55,259 nt of DNA. Source: Candidatus Parabeggiatoa sp. nov. 2. GTDB taxonomy: Bacteria > Pseudomonadota > Gammaproteobacteria > Beggiatoales > Beggiatoaceae. Every line of letters starts with the position of its first letter. Position 1 is the stretch's first letter. The position numbers and the translations under genes were made by a program. The stretch covers positions 1-55,259 of the forward strand of contig NBMI01000034.1 in the NCBI GenBank assembly GCA_002085445.1. Reading direction: 5' to 3'. The notes below the pieces were generated by a model. The model ran no database searches and had not been told where the DNA came from. It worked only from the letters and a program-made list of their open reading frames with translations. Positions 10,092-19,447 of this stretch are shown here, piece after piece.

Positions 10092-11813
10092 ATGCAACAA
10101 GCCGGTGCAAAGCCTATTCAGATTGAACATCGAATTATCCGTCCTGATGGTGAGATACGCTTTGTCGATGAGCAGAATGAGGTTGAATATGATTTAAATC
10201 ATAAGCCTATTCAAGTTTTTTGGACCATTCAGGACATTACAGAACGCATGCAATCAGAGGCCGCCCTAAAACAAGCTAAAGAGGCTGCTGAGTCTGCCAA
10301 CCGTGCCAAAAGTGAATTTCTGGCTAACATGAGCCATGAAATCCGCACGCCCATGAATGCGGTGATCGGCTTCAGTGAACTGTTGTCCACACTTGTTACA
10401 GATAAAAAGCAAAAGAGTTATCTGAACTCCATTCAAACGGCTGGAAAAGCACTGTTGACTCTGATTAATGATATTCTTGACTTGTCCAAGATTGAAGCCG
10501 GGCGGTTAGAGATTCAGTATGAAGTGGTCAATTCTTATACCCTCTTCAATGAATTAAAACAGATTTTTGCCGTTAAAATCGCCGAGCAAAACCTAGAATT
10601 CATTGTCGATATTGATAAAGAATTGCCGCCAGCGTTGGTATTGGATGAAGTGCGGTTGCGGCAAGTGTTGCTGAACCTTATCGGTAATGCCATCAAGTTC
10701 ACTGACAAGGGCTACATTAAACTGAGCGCCAAAATTCATCCAACTCCCTCCTTTGAAAAAGGGATTTTGGGGCCGGGGAAGATTTCCAGCAAAGTCGAGT
10801 TAATCATCTCGGTGGCCGATACTGGCATCGGTATTCCCGAAAATCAACTGGCCCTTATTTTTGAATCATTCCGCCAACAGGATGGTCAAAGTACCCGAAA
10901 ATATGGGGGTACCGGACTAGGATTAGCCATCAGCAAACGCTTGGTAGAAATGATGAACGGTCACATTTCTGTCAAAAGTACCGTGGGTGAAGGGAGCATT
11001 TTTGAAATCACGTTACGAGAGGTCGAAGTTTCCGCCACCGCATTGGCAGACTCACAAGATGAAGGTTTTAATTGCAAAGGCATTTCCTTTGAAAAGGCCC
11101 AAGTACTGGTAGTGGATGATATTGAATCCAATCGCAATCTCATCAAAGAATGGTTGCCCAAAGTCAATCTGGACGTGTTAGAAGCAGAAGATGGGCAAAA
11201 AGCGTTACTTTTTGCCGAAGAATATCATCCTGAACTCATTTTAATGGATATTAGAATGCCAGTGATGGATGGTTATGAAGCCACCCAACTGTTGAAAGAG
11301 AATCCAGGTACCGATGATATACCGATTATTGCTTTAACAGCCTCTGTCACACTGGAGGATAAATCAAAGATAAAGTCGCACGGTTTTGACGGCTATTTAT
11401 CTAAACCGGTTAAGACGCATGATCTGTTTAACGAACTCTCCCACTATTTACAGCACACCAAGCCGGCAGAACTTGGAACTCAAGCCGTGACGGCTACCGT
11501 AGAAACGCCAACTCTTGAAAAGATTGTTGAAATATCTGTCTTGCGCCAGACATTGGAAGAGAAAATGCGGCCCGTGTGGGATAAAATCAGTAAAATGGTG
11601 GAAACAGATGCTGTTGATGATTTTGCTGTGCAATTAATAAAATTAGGAAAAAAGCATAAAGCACAGCATTTAATGGATTATGCTGAGAATTTGCGTGAAT
11701 TGGCCGAGGATTTCGACATTGATGGTGTTGAACGAACATTGGCGGCATTTCCTGACTTCATGCTTAGAACAACGGATGACGGGCCGATAAACGGATTGAG
11801 TTCGATTGATTGA
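10092..11813 (+). CDS. HK3 kinase part: half PAS-HisKA-HATPase-REC
   Basis: The catalytic half of HK3, 573 residues from ATG 10092, which lies just after an in-frame TAA. It starts in the middle of a PAS domain ([14 protein letters not shown] to DITERM), then HisKA with His82, HATPase_c ([16 protein letters not shown]), REC with Asp386 in LILMDIRMP, and the shared C-terminal tail, here ending with a divergent extension ([16 protein letters not shown]). A repeat-derived peptide ([13 protein letters not shown], about 10735-10790) interrupts the HATPase domain. All catalytic motifs are intact, so a soluble kinase could still be made if translation restarts at 10092. Otherwise it is a pseudogene fragment. 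Confidence 0.85.
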   Translation: MQQAGAKPIQIEHRIIRPDGEIRFVDEQNEVEYDLNHKPIQVFWTIQDITERMQSEAALKQAKEAAESANRAKSEFLANMSHEIRTPMNAVIGFSELLSTLVTDKKQKSYLNSIQTAGKALLTLINDILDLSKIEAGRLEIQYEVVNSYTLFNELKQIFAVKIAEQNLEFIVDIDKELPPALVLDEVRLRQVLLNLIGNAIKFTDKGYIKLSAKIHPTPSFEKGILGPGKISSKVELIISVADTGIGIPENQLALIFESFRQQDGQSTRKYGGTGLGLAISKRLVEMMNGHISVKSTVGEGSIFEITLREVEVSATALADSQDEGFNCKGISFEKAQVLVVDDIESNRNLIKEWLPKVNLDVLEAEDGQKALLFAEEYHPELILMDIRMPVMDGYEATQLLKENPGTDDIPIIALTASVTLEDKSKIKSHGFDGYLSKPVKTHDLFNELSHYLQHTKPAELGTQAVTATVETPTLEKIVEISVLRQTLEEKMRPVWDKISKMVETDAVDDFAVQLIKLGKKHKAQHLMDYAENLRELAEDFDIDGVERTLAAFPDFMLRTTDDGPINGLSSID

Positions 11814-12701
11814 CAACGAATTTCATTCAGCAACGCGCATCGTTCAGTGCATCATGCGGTTAAATCTGATAGAAAACTCATACCTATCAATCCGACAACC
11901 TGGCCCACTTTGACTTTCATCTCGCTGTGCAAAGGAGAATACGTTTCCAAACTTCAGTTTGGAACGAGAAAAGTCGTTTTCAGGTTGAGTGAGTAGTTAG
12001 GCTAGTGCAGGAGGGCGGAAATATCCATACCACCCACAGCCAACAGCATCAGCCGTTGGCGTTAGGATGGTATGGAAACTTCCGCCTTACTGTACTAGGC
12101 GGTTTTCTGATTTTAAGTTGAGCAACTTTAGTTCTTTTCTCAGTCAAGTCGGCATCTAAGTAAGTAGACTGTGTTTTCAAGTTGAGTGAGTTAGGCGGTT
12201 TTCTGAAAGTCGTTTTTAAGTATCGCTTGGAAAAACTCATACCTATCAATCCGACAACTTGGCCCACTTTGACTTTAATCCGACAACTTGGCCCACTTTG
12301 ACTTTCATTTCGCGGTGCAAAGGAGAATAGTTTTCAAGTTGAGTGACTTTGGCGGTTTTCTGAGTTAAGTCGTTTTCATGAGCCACTTTGGTTCTGTTAT
12401 CAGTCAAGTCGGCATCTAAGTAGAGGGTGTTTTCAGGGCACCTCTTATACTAGACACCGCCATCCTTAAGTTTTATATTATGTATCACACTGCGATAAAT
12501 TGTTCCATGAAAACCATATTTCGTATCTGTAGAAATGACAAAAGCGCAATTTCGCTAACAGCCATGAAAACCCTATTTCTCCGAAAAAAGAAATGACAAA
12601 AAAGCAATTTGTGATCGAGGCCTCGATCGGTGCTAAGTATATATACCTTTCCACCGGTTTTCCTTAAGGCTTTGGGGTTGTTCCACTGGTTTTCCTTAAG
12701 G
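11814..12701. repeat. Repeat-filled gap after HK3
   Basis: No gene is seen. Two repeated modules alternate. One is about 67 bp and contains TCCGACAACCTGGCCCAC and TGCAAAGGAGAATA (11877-11943 and, with an internal duplication, 12236-12331). The other contains CAGTCAAGTCGGCATCTAAG and TAGGCGGTTTTCTGA-like sequence (about 12102-12216 and 12332-12436). Around 12000-12090 there is a palindromic stretch built on GGCGGAAATATCCATACC. Two direct copies of GGTTTTCCTTAAGG precede the kinase relic at 12702. Confidence 0.75.
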
Positions 12702-12857
12702 TTGGCGGCATTTCCTGACTTCGTGGTAGGAATGACTACAACGAATGAGTACAACGAATGAGTCAATAAAAGCATTTATTTAATAGGGTTATTTTGAACA
12801 ATTCTTGTTTGAGGGCCATAAAATAGTTTGGAAGTTTTCAAATTAAAGAATGGCCCT
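12702..12857 (+). pseudogene. Relic of a hybrid-kinase 3' end plus its downstream flank
   Basis: This segment matches the end of HK1 and what follows it (about 2874-3036). It starts with the bases for AAFPDFVV, continues through the ACAACGAATGAGT tract and the AGGGTTATTTTGAACAATTC segment, and ends at AAAGAATGGCCCT. About 30 bp are coding remnant; the rest is duplicated intergenic DNA, with only scattered differences. It indicates that another copy of the kinase 3' end was here and was mostly lost, or that recombination between kinase genes left a scar. Confidence 0.75.
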
Positions 12858-12959
12858 ATAACTTGGTTTAAGGGCACTGCCAAACTTTCTCTGGCACTGC
12901 CAAACTAAAGTTTGAACTCCTGCCAAACTCAAAACCTGCCAAACTAAAGTTTGGACTTC

Positions 12960-13003
12960 TGATCACTGAACACTGATAACTGATCACTGATAACTGAGGA
13001 TTT
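12960..13003 (+). repeat. TAACTGA/TCACTGA heptamer repeats upstream of HK4
   Basis: Tandem heptamers alternating TCACTGA and TAACTGA, ending about 40 bp before the HK4 start codon. Read with period 7, the TAACTGA unit supplies stop codons in all three frames. TAACTGA direct repeats are known from marine Beggiatoaceae genomes, where a regulatory role has been proposed. The function here is inference. Confidence 0.75.
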
Positions 13004-13041
13004 CCGCCTTCCGGCACTAATATAATCAAAAGGAATATCAA

Positions 13042-16000
13042 ATGCCATTTCTAAGCCAAAAAATTTACCAGAAAAAAATCCTTATATTTTCATCCGCCAT
13101 TCTCGCGATTTCAGCCGGTTTACTCTCAGCCGTTATCGTCTGGTTACTTTATGAAACGGCTTTTGAAGAACAGCAAAAACGCTTGATAGAGATAGCGCAG
13201 AGCCGGGCGCGGATGATTGAGGCAATGGCGCGTTCTGATCTCAAACACGTACCCCCTTCAGAAGTCTTTTCCACCATCCTCAAACAACTCGTCGATGCAC
13301 ATAGCCATTACCAAGGTTTTGGCGAAACAGGTGAATTTACTTTAGCAAAACGACAAGCCGAACAAATCGTGTTTTTGCTTCGCCACCGTCATTCAAGCTT
13401 GGAAAAACCAAAGCAGGTGCCCTTTAACTCACGACTAGCAGAACCCATGCGCCAAGCACTTCAGGGCAACTCAGGTATTCTTGTTGGTTTAGATTACCGA
13501 GGGGCTACGGTGTTAGCCGCTTACGAGCCGGTGTCCTTTTTAAATCTGGGGATTGTCGCCAAAATCGATATCACTGAAATCCGCGCTCCCTTTATCCGCA
13601 CAGGGCTAATTGCGATGGGAATTACCTGTTTAATCATAATGATAGGTTTCGTGGCGATCATCCGTCTCGTCAATCCCATCATCACCCGAATGATAGAAAG
13701 TGAAGAACGATTTCGAGCCATCTTTGAAGGTGCGCCGGATGCGATATTTTTGACAGAGCCTAACAGCGGCAAAATTCTTGACATTAATCCCGCCGCCTCA
13801 CAATTATTGCAAAAACCCCGTGAGGAGATTATTGGACTTAACCAATCACAGTTACACCCGCCTTCAACCCTTGAATTAACGGAAATATTTGCTCAACATG
13901 CGCTATTGACGCTAGAAAATCAAATCATTCCCATTGAATTGCCGGTGCTTCGTTCCGATGGACATGAAATACCGGCTGAAATATCGGCCCATCTGATTTA
14001 TCTTCAAGACAAACCGGTTATTCAATATGTCTATCGAGACATTACTGAACGCGAGCAAGCCCAAGAACAATTGCGACAGAATGAAGAGCGGTTTCGCAAA
14101 ATGTTTGAAGAAGGGCCCATTGGTATGGCTATTATTGATGCGGCCTTTCGGCTCATCAAAGTCAATGCCGCTTTTTGCCAGATGTTGGGCTATAGTGAAC
14201 AAGAACTGATTAGACTGACGGTTGTCGATATTACCTATTCAAAGGATATGCCCCAAAATAGAGAATTGATCAAACAAGCCTTAAATGGTGTCATTTCATG
14301 CTACCAAATGGAAAAACGATACATTAGAAAAGACGGAAAGTTGATTTGGGCACATTTAGCGGTTTCGCTTTTTCATAATGAAAAGGGGGACTTCCTTTAT
14401 TTTCTCGCCAAGATTGAAGACATTACCGAGCGCAAACTCGCCGAAAACGCGTTGCGACAAAGTGAAGAGCGGCATCGGCGCATTATCGAAACGACTTCAG
14501 AAGGTTACTGGCTAATAGACGAACAAGCTAGAACGATTGACGTGAATCAATCACTTTGTCAGATGTTGGGTTATCTTCGAGAAGAAATGATGGGCAAAAA
14601 GCCCTTTGATTTTGTGGATGAAGAAAATCTCACTATTTTTAAAGCGCAAATTGCAAAACGGTCTTCTAAACCTAACCACAGTTATGAAATTACCTTAAAA
14701 CATAAAAACGGTCATGAGGTTTTTACGCATTTCAACGCAACAACGCTGGTAGATGAAGCAAAAAAAATGAGGGCCAGTTTTGCGTTTGTGACTGACATCA
14801 CCAACCGCAAACGGGCTGAAAAACAATTGCGTGAAAGCGAAACACGTCTCCGCACCCTTGTTGAGAACATTGTGGACGGTATTGTCACCATTGATGAATA
14901 CGGCATTATTGAATCGTTTAATCCAGCGGCGGCGCAAATCTTTGGCTACTTTGCCCATGAAGTACTCGGCAAAAATGTCAAGATACTGATGCCAGAGCCT
15001 TACCGCTGCGAGCATGACAGTTATCTTCAAAACTATAAGTCCACGGGGATTGCAAAAATCATTGGGATCGGCCGAGAAGTCCAAGGACAACGCAAGGAAG
15101 GTACAATTTTTCCACTTGATCTGGCTGTCAGCGAAATGTGGCTTGGTAATCAGCGCAAGTTCGTTGGCATTGTCCGCGACATCACTGAACGCAAACAGGC
15201 CGAAAAAGCATTAAGGGATAGCGAAGCTAAAAACCACGCCATTCTCCAATCAATCCCTGATTTGCTGTTTCATCTCGACAGCAAAGGGGTTTTTCTCAGC
15301 TACAAGAGTAGCCGTGAAAGCGATTTAGTAATGCCAACAGAACAATTTCTCGGTAAAAGGGTTGATGAAGTGTTTCACAAGGGATTTGCCAGTGCTGTCG
15401 CGTTCGCTATTGAGCGTACACTCAAAAACACGGTGTCTCAATTTGAATATCAAATGCCCATCAACAACGAATTGCAGGATTTTGAAGCGCGTTTTGTGAA
15501 AGTCAATGACAATGAAGTCATTGTTTTGGTGAGAAATATCTTTCAGCGAAAACAATCTGAAAAAGCATTGACACAAGCCAAGGAAGCCGCTGAGTCTGCC
15601 AACCGCGCCAAGAGTGAATTTTTGGCTAACATGAGCCATGAAATCCGCACGCCCATGAACGCCGTGATAGGTTTCAGTGAACTGTTGTCCACACTTGTCA
15701 CAGATAAAAAGCAAAAGAGTTATCTGGACTCCATTCAAACGGCCGGCAAAAGTCTGCTGACTCTGATTAATGATATACTTGATTTGTCCAAAATTGAGGC
15801 TGGGCGATTGGAAATTCAGTATGAAGCTGTCAATCCAACTATCATATTTAATGAATTAAAGCAAATTTTTGTGCTCAAAACCGCCGAACAAAATCTTGAA
15901 TTCATTGTGGATATTGACAAAGAATTGCCACCGGCGCTGGTATTAGATGAAACTCGGCTGCGGCAAGTGCTATTTAATTTAATTGGTAATGCCATCAAAT

Positions 16001-17106
16001 TTACTGAAAAGGGCGACATCAAACTGAGCGCCCAAATCCCGAAAATCCCCCCTACACCCCCCTTTGAAAAAGGGAAGCCTGAGGAAATTTTGAGGCCAGG
16101 GGGGATTTCTAGCAAACTTGATTTGATCATCACAGTGGCCGATACTGGCATTGGTATTCCCGAAGATCAACAGGCACTTATTTTTGAATCGTTCCGACAA
16201 CAGGACGGTCAAAGTACCCGCAAATACGGTGGCACCGGACTGGGACTCGCCATTACCAAACGCTTGGTAGAAATGATGAACGGTCAAATTTCGGTCAAGA
16301 GTAGCGTCGGGCGCGGCAGCGTTTTTGAAATCACGTTACGGGATGTCGAAGTCTCATCCACACAGGCCGTTGATACGCATGAGCAAGCCTTTGATTTCAA
16401 TGGTATTTCCTTTGACAAGGCCCAAGTACTCGTTGTGGATGATATTGAAGCCAACCGCCGTCTCATCAAAGAATACTTGTCTCAAGTCAATCTGGACGTT
16501 ATAGAGGCCGAAGATGGGCAAAAAGCCTTACTATTTACAGACGAATATCGGCCGGATATGATTTTAATGGACATCAGAATGCCGATCATGGATGGCTATG
16601 AAGCCACCCAACAATTGAAAGCGAATCCGAATACCTTGGATATACCGGTTATCGCTTTAACGGCCTCTGTCACAGCAAGTGATCAATCAAAAGCCCACTG
16701 TTTTGATGGCTATTTATCCAAACCCATTAACACGCCGGCCCTCTTTAACGAATTATCACAGTATTTAAAGCATGCCAAAAAGTCGGCTGAGCCAGTCACA
16801 GAGGCCGCCGTGGGGGCAGACACCATGCTAACCTCTGACATTGCGAGACTCCCAGAGTTGATAGGCAAACTTGAAAATGAGATGATGCCCATTTGGGAAG
16901 AGATAAACGACATGATGGAAATGGATGCCATTGAAGAATTTGCCGAAAAAGTGATAAACTTTGGTTGTGAATATGGCGTGCGAGTTCTCTCCCGTTATGG
17001 CGAACATTTGCGTGACTTAGCCCAAGATTTCGACATCACCAATATCGAAAAGACACTGGACGAATTTCCTGCCATGGTAAAACGAGTACAACGAATTGGG
17101 GAATAA
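13042..17106 (+). CDS. Hybrid histidine kinase HK4 (membrane sensor, five PAS, HisKA-HATPase-REC)
   Basis: The largest intact kinase here, 1354 residues. TM1 (about 13-36) and TM2 (188-212) flank a periplasmic Cache-like sensor (37-187, motif [10 protein letters not shown]). Five PAS domains follow (about 219-340, 346-470, 474-590, 595-715, 717-830), most ending in DITERK-type motifs. Then come HisKA with His866, HATPase_c ([16 protein letters not shown]), REC with Asp1177 in LMDIRMP, and the cluster's C-terminal tail. A repeat-derived peptide of about 23 residues (PPTPPFEKG... PGG, about 16036-16105) lies in the HATPase domain, and its DNA forms an inverted repeat. ATG 13042 has a Shine-Dalgarno (AAAAGGA). 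It is followed, 350 bp on, by a REC-kinase. Confidence 0.92.
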   Translation: MPFLSQKIYQKKILIFSSAILAISAGLLSAVIVWLLYETAFEEQQKRLIEIAQSRARMIEAMARSDLKHVPPSEVFSTILKQLVDAHSHYQGFGETGEFTLAKRQAEQIVFLLRHRHSSLEKPKQVPFNSRLAEPMRQALQGNSGILVGLDYRGATVLAAYEPVSFLNLGIVAKIDITEIRAPFIRTGLIAMGITCLIIMIGFVAIIRLVNPIITRMIESEERFRAIFEGAPDAIFLTEPNSGKILDINPAASQLLQKPREEIIGLNQSQLHPPSTLELTEIFAQHALLTLENQIIPIELPVLRSDGHEIPAEISAHLIYLQDKPVIQYVYRDITEREQAQEQLRQNEERFRKMFEEGPIGMAIIDAAFRLIKVNAAFCQMLGYSEQELIRLTVVDITYSKDMPQNRELIKQALNGVISCYQMEKRYIRKDGKLIWAHLAVSLFHNEKGDFLYFLAKIEDITERKLAENALRQSEERHRRIIETTSEGYWLIDEQARTIDVNQSLCQMLGYLREEMMGKKPFDFVDEENLTIFKAQIAKRSSKPNHSYEITLKHKNGHEVFTHFNATTLVDEAKKMRASFAFVTDITNRKRAEKQLRESETRLRTLVENIVDGIVTIDEYGIIESFNPAAAQIFGYFAHEVLGKNVKILMPEPYRCEHDSYLQNYKSTGIAKIIGIGREVQGQRKEGTIFPLDLAVSEMWLGNQRKFVGIVRDITERKQAEKALRDSEAKNHAILQSIPDLLFHLDSKGVFLSYKSSRESDLVMPTEQFLGKRVDEVFHKGFASAVAFAIERTLKNTVSQFEYQMPINNELQDFEARFVKVNDNEVIVLVRNIFQRKQSEKALTQAKEAAESANRAKSEFLANMSHEIRTPMNAVIGFSELLSTLVTDKKQKSYLDSIQTAGKSLLTLINDILDLSKIEAGRLEIQYEAVNPTIIFNELKQIFVLKTAEQNLEFIVDIDKELPPALVLDETRLRQVLFNLIGNAIKFTEKGDIKLSAQIPKIPPTPPFEKGKPEEILRPGGISSKLDLIITVADTGIGIPEDQQALIFESFRQQDGQSTRKYGGTGLGLAITKRLVEMMNGQISVKSSVGRGSVFEITLRDVEVSSTQAVDTHEQAFDFNGISFDKAQVLVVDDIEANRRLIKEYLSQVNLDVIEAEDGQKALLFTDEYRPDMILMDIRMPIMDGYEATQQLKANPNTLDIPVIALTASVTASDQSKAHCFDGYLSKPINTPALFNELSQYLKHAKKSAEPVTEAAVGADTMLTSDIARLPELIGKLENEMMPIWEEINDMMEMDAIEEFAEKVINFGCEYGVRVLSRYGEHLRDLAQDFDITNIEKTLDEFPAMVKRVQRIGE

Positions 17107-17458
17107 ACGAATTTCGCCCTTGGAATTTTAAAGCCCCAACGGGGCGATAAGTACTGAGCCCTAAATTTTCAGGTATTTTAACAGAAGCATAAAGAAGTGG
17201 GGCAACCACAAGGGGCAAGCACAAGGGGCAACCACAAGGGATTGCCCCTACACATCATCGGACATGGTAGGGGCAATCCTTTATGGTTGCCCTTTGCAGT
17301 AAAATACCTGTTTATTTGTGCTTCAGTACTTATTAATATAGCCAGTGCCAACGCCCCTGGCTATCGCCCCTGGCTAACGCCCCTGGCTATCGCCCTTGGA
17401 ACTTAATGAATGAGTCATTGTAAAATAAGCACAAATTGGTATCAACAGGAAACCCCAT
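17107..17458. repeat. Intergenic repeats between HK4 and the REC-kinase
   Basis: No gene is seen. It contains a GCCCCAACGGGGC hairpin (about 17132), tandem AAGGGGCAACCAC units leading into the palindromic TTGCCCCTACA / TGTAGGGGCAATCC-type element (17196-17295), and four short tandem units of the type CGCCCCTGGCTA (about 17345-17400). The Shine-Dalgarno of the next gene (AGGA) is just before 17459. Confidence 0.8.
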
Positions 17459-18544
17459 ATGAGCAAAAAACTGGTCTTAGTCGTGGATGACAATCCACAA
17501 AATCTTAAAGTTTTGGGAAGTATACTGAGGACAAACGGCCTCAGTCCTGCCTTAGCCCAAGATGGCATGAAAGCATTGAATTATGTCAAAAAGAGACACC
17601 CTGATCTCATTTTGCTGGATATTATGATGCCCAACATTGACGGCTTTGAAGTCTGCAAACAACTCAAGCAAAATGCGGCCACCAAGGATATCCCGGTGAT
17701 TTTTTTGACGGCCAAAACCGAAAAAGAAGATGTGATTCAAGGTTTAGAACTGGGAGCCGTTGATTATGTCACCAAACCCTTCAATAGCAACGAATTAATG
17801 ACGCGCGTCAATACGCATCTTGAACTAAGAGCGGCAAAAGAAGAACTCAGACAAGCCCTTGCCACCAAAGACAAATTTTTCTCCATCATCGCGCACGATT
17901 TAACGAATATATTCAATGCCTCACTTGGCTCATCAAACCTGTTAAGAGCGCAGGGTGGACAACTACTTGAGGAAAGTGAAAGAGAAGAGTTTTTGGCGCT
18001 GATTCAGAACAGCTTAGAAGAAGGCTATAGTTTATTAAGGAACCTGTTAGACTGGTCAAGATCACAAACTGGCCGAATACAAGTGACACCGGTCACATTA
18101 AACTTGAAAGAGATTGTTGACCGAAACCTTGCCCTGCTAAGGAACAACGCAAGAACGAAACAACTCAATTTTTTTTCTTCCGTTTTAGAGAGCACATCCG
18201 TTGTTGCGGATGAAGATATGCTTGACACGATCATCAGAAACTTACTTTCAAATGCCATCAAATTCACCCCGACAAACGGCCAAGTAGAAATTTTTTCTAA
18301 AACAGAAGAAAATGTGATTGAAATCTCAATCTCAGACACCGGCGTTGGCATAACTCCCCAAGACATTGACAAGCTGTTCCGAATTGAGGTGAGTCATACC
18401 ACGATTGGAACTGGCGAAGAAAAAGGCACTGGTTTAGGTTTAATTTTGTGCCAAGAATTTGTAGAAAAAACCGGCGGTACGATAGGAGTTGAAAGTGAAG
18501 AAGGAAAAGGAAGTCGATTTTATATTCGCCTTCCCGCTTCGTAA
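17459..18544 (+). CDS. REC-HisKA-HATPase response regulator/histidine kinase
   Basis: 361 residues, cytoplasmic. The N-terminal receiver (about 1-120; VVDDN, Asp54 in LILLDIMMP, VTKPFN) is fused to HisKA (His146 in FSIIAHDLTN) and HATPase_c (RNLLSNAIKFTP, DTGVGI, GTGLGLILCQEF). The order REC then kinase means it could receive phosphate from a partner and control its own kinase output. The partner is plausibly HK4, which ends 350 bp upstream in the same direction; the damaged paralogue at 5506-6578 likewise follows HK2. This suggests a duplicated two-gene module (hybrid kinase plus REC-kinase). No DNA-binding output domain is present. The start has the Shine-Dalgarno AGGA about 10 bases upstream. 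Confidence 0.92.
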   Translation: MSKKLVLVVDDNPQNLKVLGSILRTNGLSPALAQDGMKALNYVKKRHPDLILLDIMMPNIDGFEVCKQLKQNAATKDIPVIFLTAKTEKEDVIQGLELGAVDYVTKPFNSNELMTRVNTHLELRAAKEELRQALATKDKFFSIIAHDLTNIFNASLGSSNLLRAQGGQLLEESEREEFLALIQNSLEEGYSLLRNLLDWSRSQTGRIQVTPVTLNLKEIVDRNLALLRNNARTKQLNFFSSVLESTSVVADEDMLDTIIRNLLSNAIKFTPTNGQVEIFSKTEENVIEISISDTGVGITPQDIDKLFRIEVSHTTIGTGEEKGTGLGLILCQEFVEKTGGTIGVESEEGKGSRFYIRLPAS

Positions 18545-18702
18545 AAGCGCTGGAATCCAAAACTTCAGCTTTGGCACTGGAGTAGTTTGGTAGGAGTCCA
18601 AACTTTAGTTTGGGGTGGAGCGTGAAAATAATATACCCATAGAGAAACAAAGTTTTTTTACTGTGTGGGTATTTTATTTAGCCACAACTTACATAAAGAT
18701 TA
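18545..18702. repeat. Hairpin repeats after the REC-kinase
   Basis: Short palindromes of the CCAAACT...AGTTTGG type (about 18580-18617) and AT-rich filler. No gene is seen. A rho-independent terminator with a T-tract is not obvious. Confidence 0.6.
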
Positions 18703-18892
18703 AGTCGCTAAAGCGCCTACTACAAACTTAGGCGCTAAAGCGCCTACTACAAACTTAGGCGCTAAAGCGCCTACTACAAACTTAGGCGCTAAAGCGCCTA
18801 TTACAAACTTAGGCGCTAAAGCGCCTACTACAAACTTAGGCGCTAAAGCGCCTACTACAAACTTAGGCGCTAAAGCGCCTACTACAAACTTT
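18703..18892. repeat. 27-bp direct repeat array, seven units with internal hairpin
   Basis: Seven head-to-tail units of 27 bp (the first one shorter), each containing GGCGCTAAAGCGCC (5-bp stem, TAAA loop) followed by TACTACAAAC. One unit has a single C-to-T change; the rest are identical. There are no unique spacers, so this is not a CRISPR. Single or paired copies with an altered but still paired stem (GGCGATAAATCGCC) occur near 47635-47685 and 50853. It lies 70 bp upstream of HK5. Confidence 0.92.
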
Positions 18893-18960
18893 AAGTCTTT
18901 CTTACTACGAAAAAATCCTATTTCTTCAATAAATCTGATTTTTAAAAGGTTTCATATAAA

Positions 18961-19342
18961 ATGCAATTTCTAAATAAACAAACTTATCGTACAAGAATCG
19001 TCATATTTTCATCCGCCATTCTGACTATTTCCGCTTTCTTACTTTCTGCCATTACCGGCTGGTTGCTTTATACAACCGCTTTTGAAGAAGAACAAGAACG
19101 TTTGATGGAAATAGCACAGACTCAAGCGCGACTCATTGAAGCCGTTGCCCGTTTTGATGCCAAACACAGTGCTGAGGATGTGGTAGGCGGTGCCTCCGTT
19201 GCGACGCTGAGCCAAATTATCGATGCTCACAAGCATTACGAAGGTTTTGGTGAAACCGGTGAATTTACCTTAGCCCGACGTGAAGGCGATAAAATCGTAT
19301 TTATTTTAAGCCACCGCCATTTTAACCGAGAAAGTCCGTATA
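18961..19342 (+). pseudogene. HK5 5' fragment (membrane Cache sensor), interrupted
   Basis: Matches the N terminus of HK4: TM1 with the same FSSAIL motif, then the Cache region up to [13 protein letters not shown] and a final HRHF around 19325. After about 19340 the similarity stops and transposon sequence begins; the open frame runs on to 19476 only by chance. The second half of the sensor and TM2 are not found after the insertion, so the insertion was accompanied or followed by a deletion. A Shine-Dalgarno (AAAGG) is present but distant. The right boundary is my estimate, within about 15 bases. Confidence 0.8.
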
Positions 19343-19447
19343 TACTAGACAGCGAGGAAATAATGAACGAGATCATTACATTGATTCACTGTTTTTCAAT
19401 GAAACATTATTCCAAACGGCGTGTTCAACGTGCTATTGAGGTGCTAA

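Noticed and set aside
12485-12775. Minus-strand open frame of 96 codons
   Set aside because: It covers intergenic repeats and the antisense of the kinase relic, with no domain or ribosome site.
18703-18892. CRISPR array
   Set aside because: Units are directly tandem with no variable spacers and no cas genes are present.
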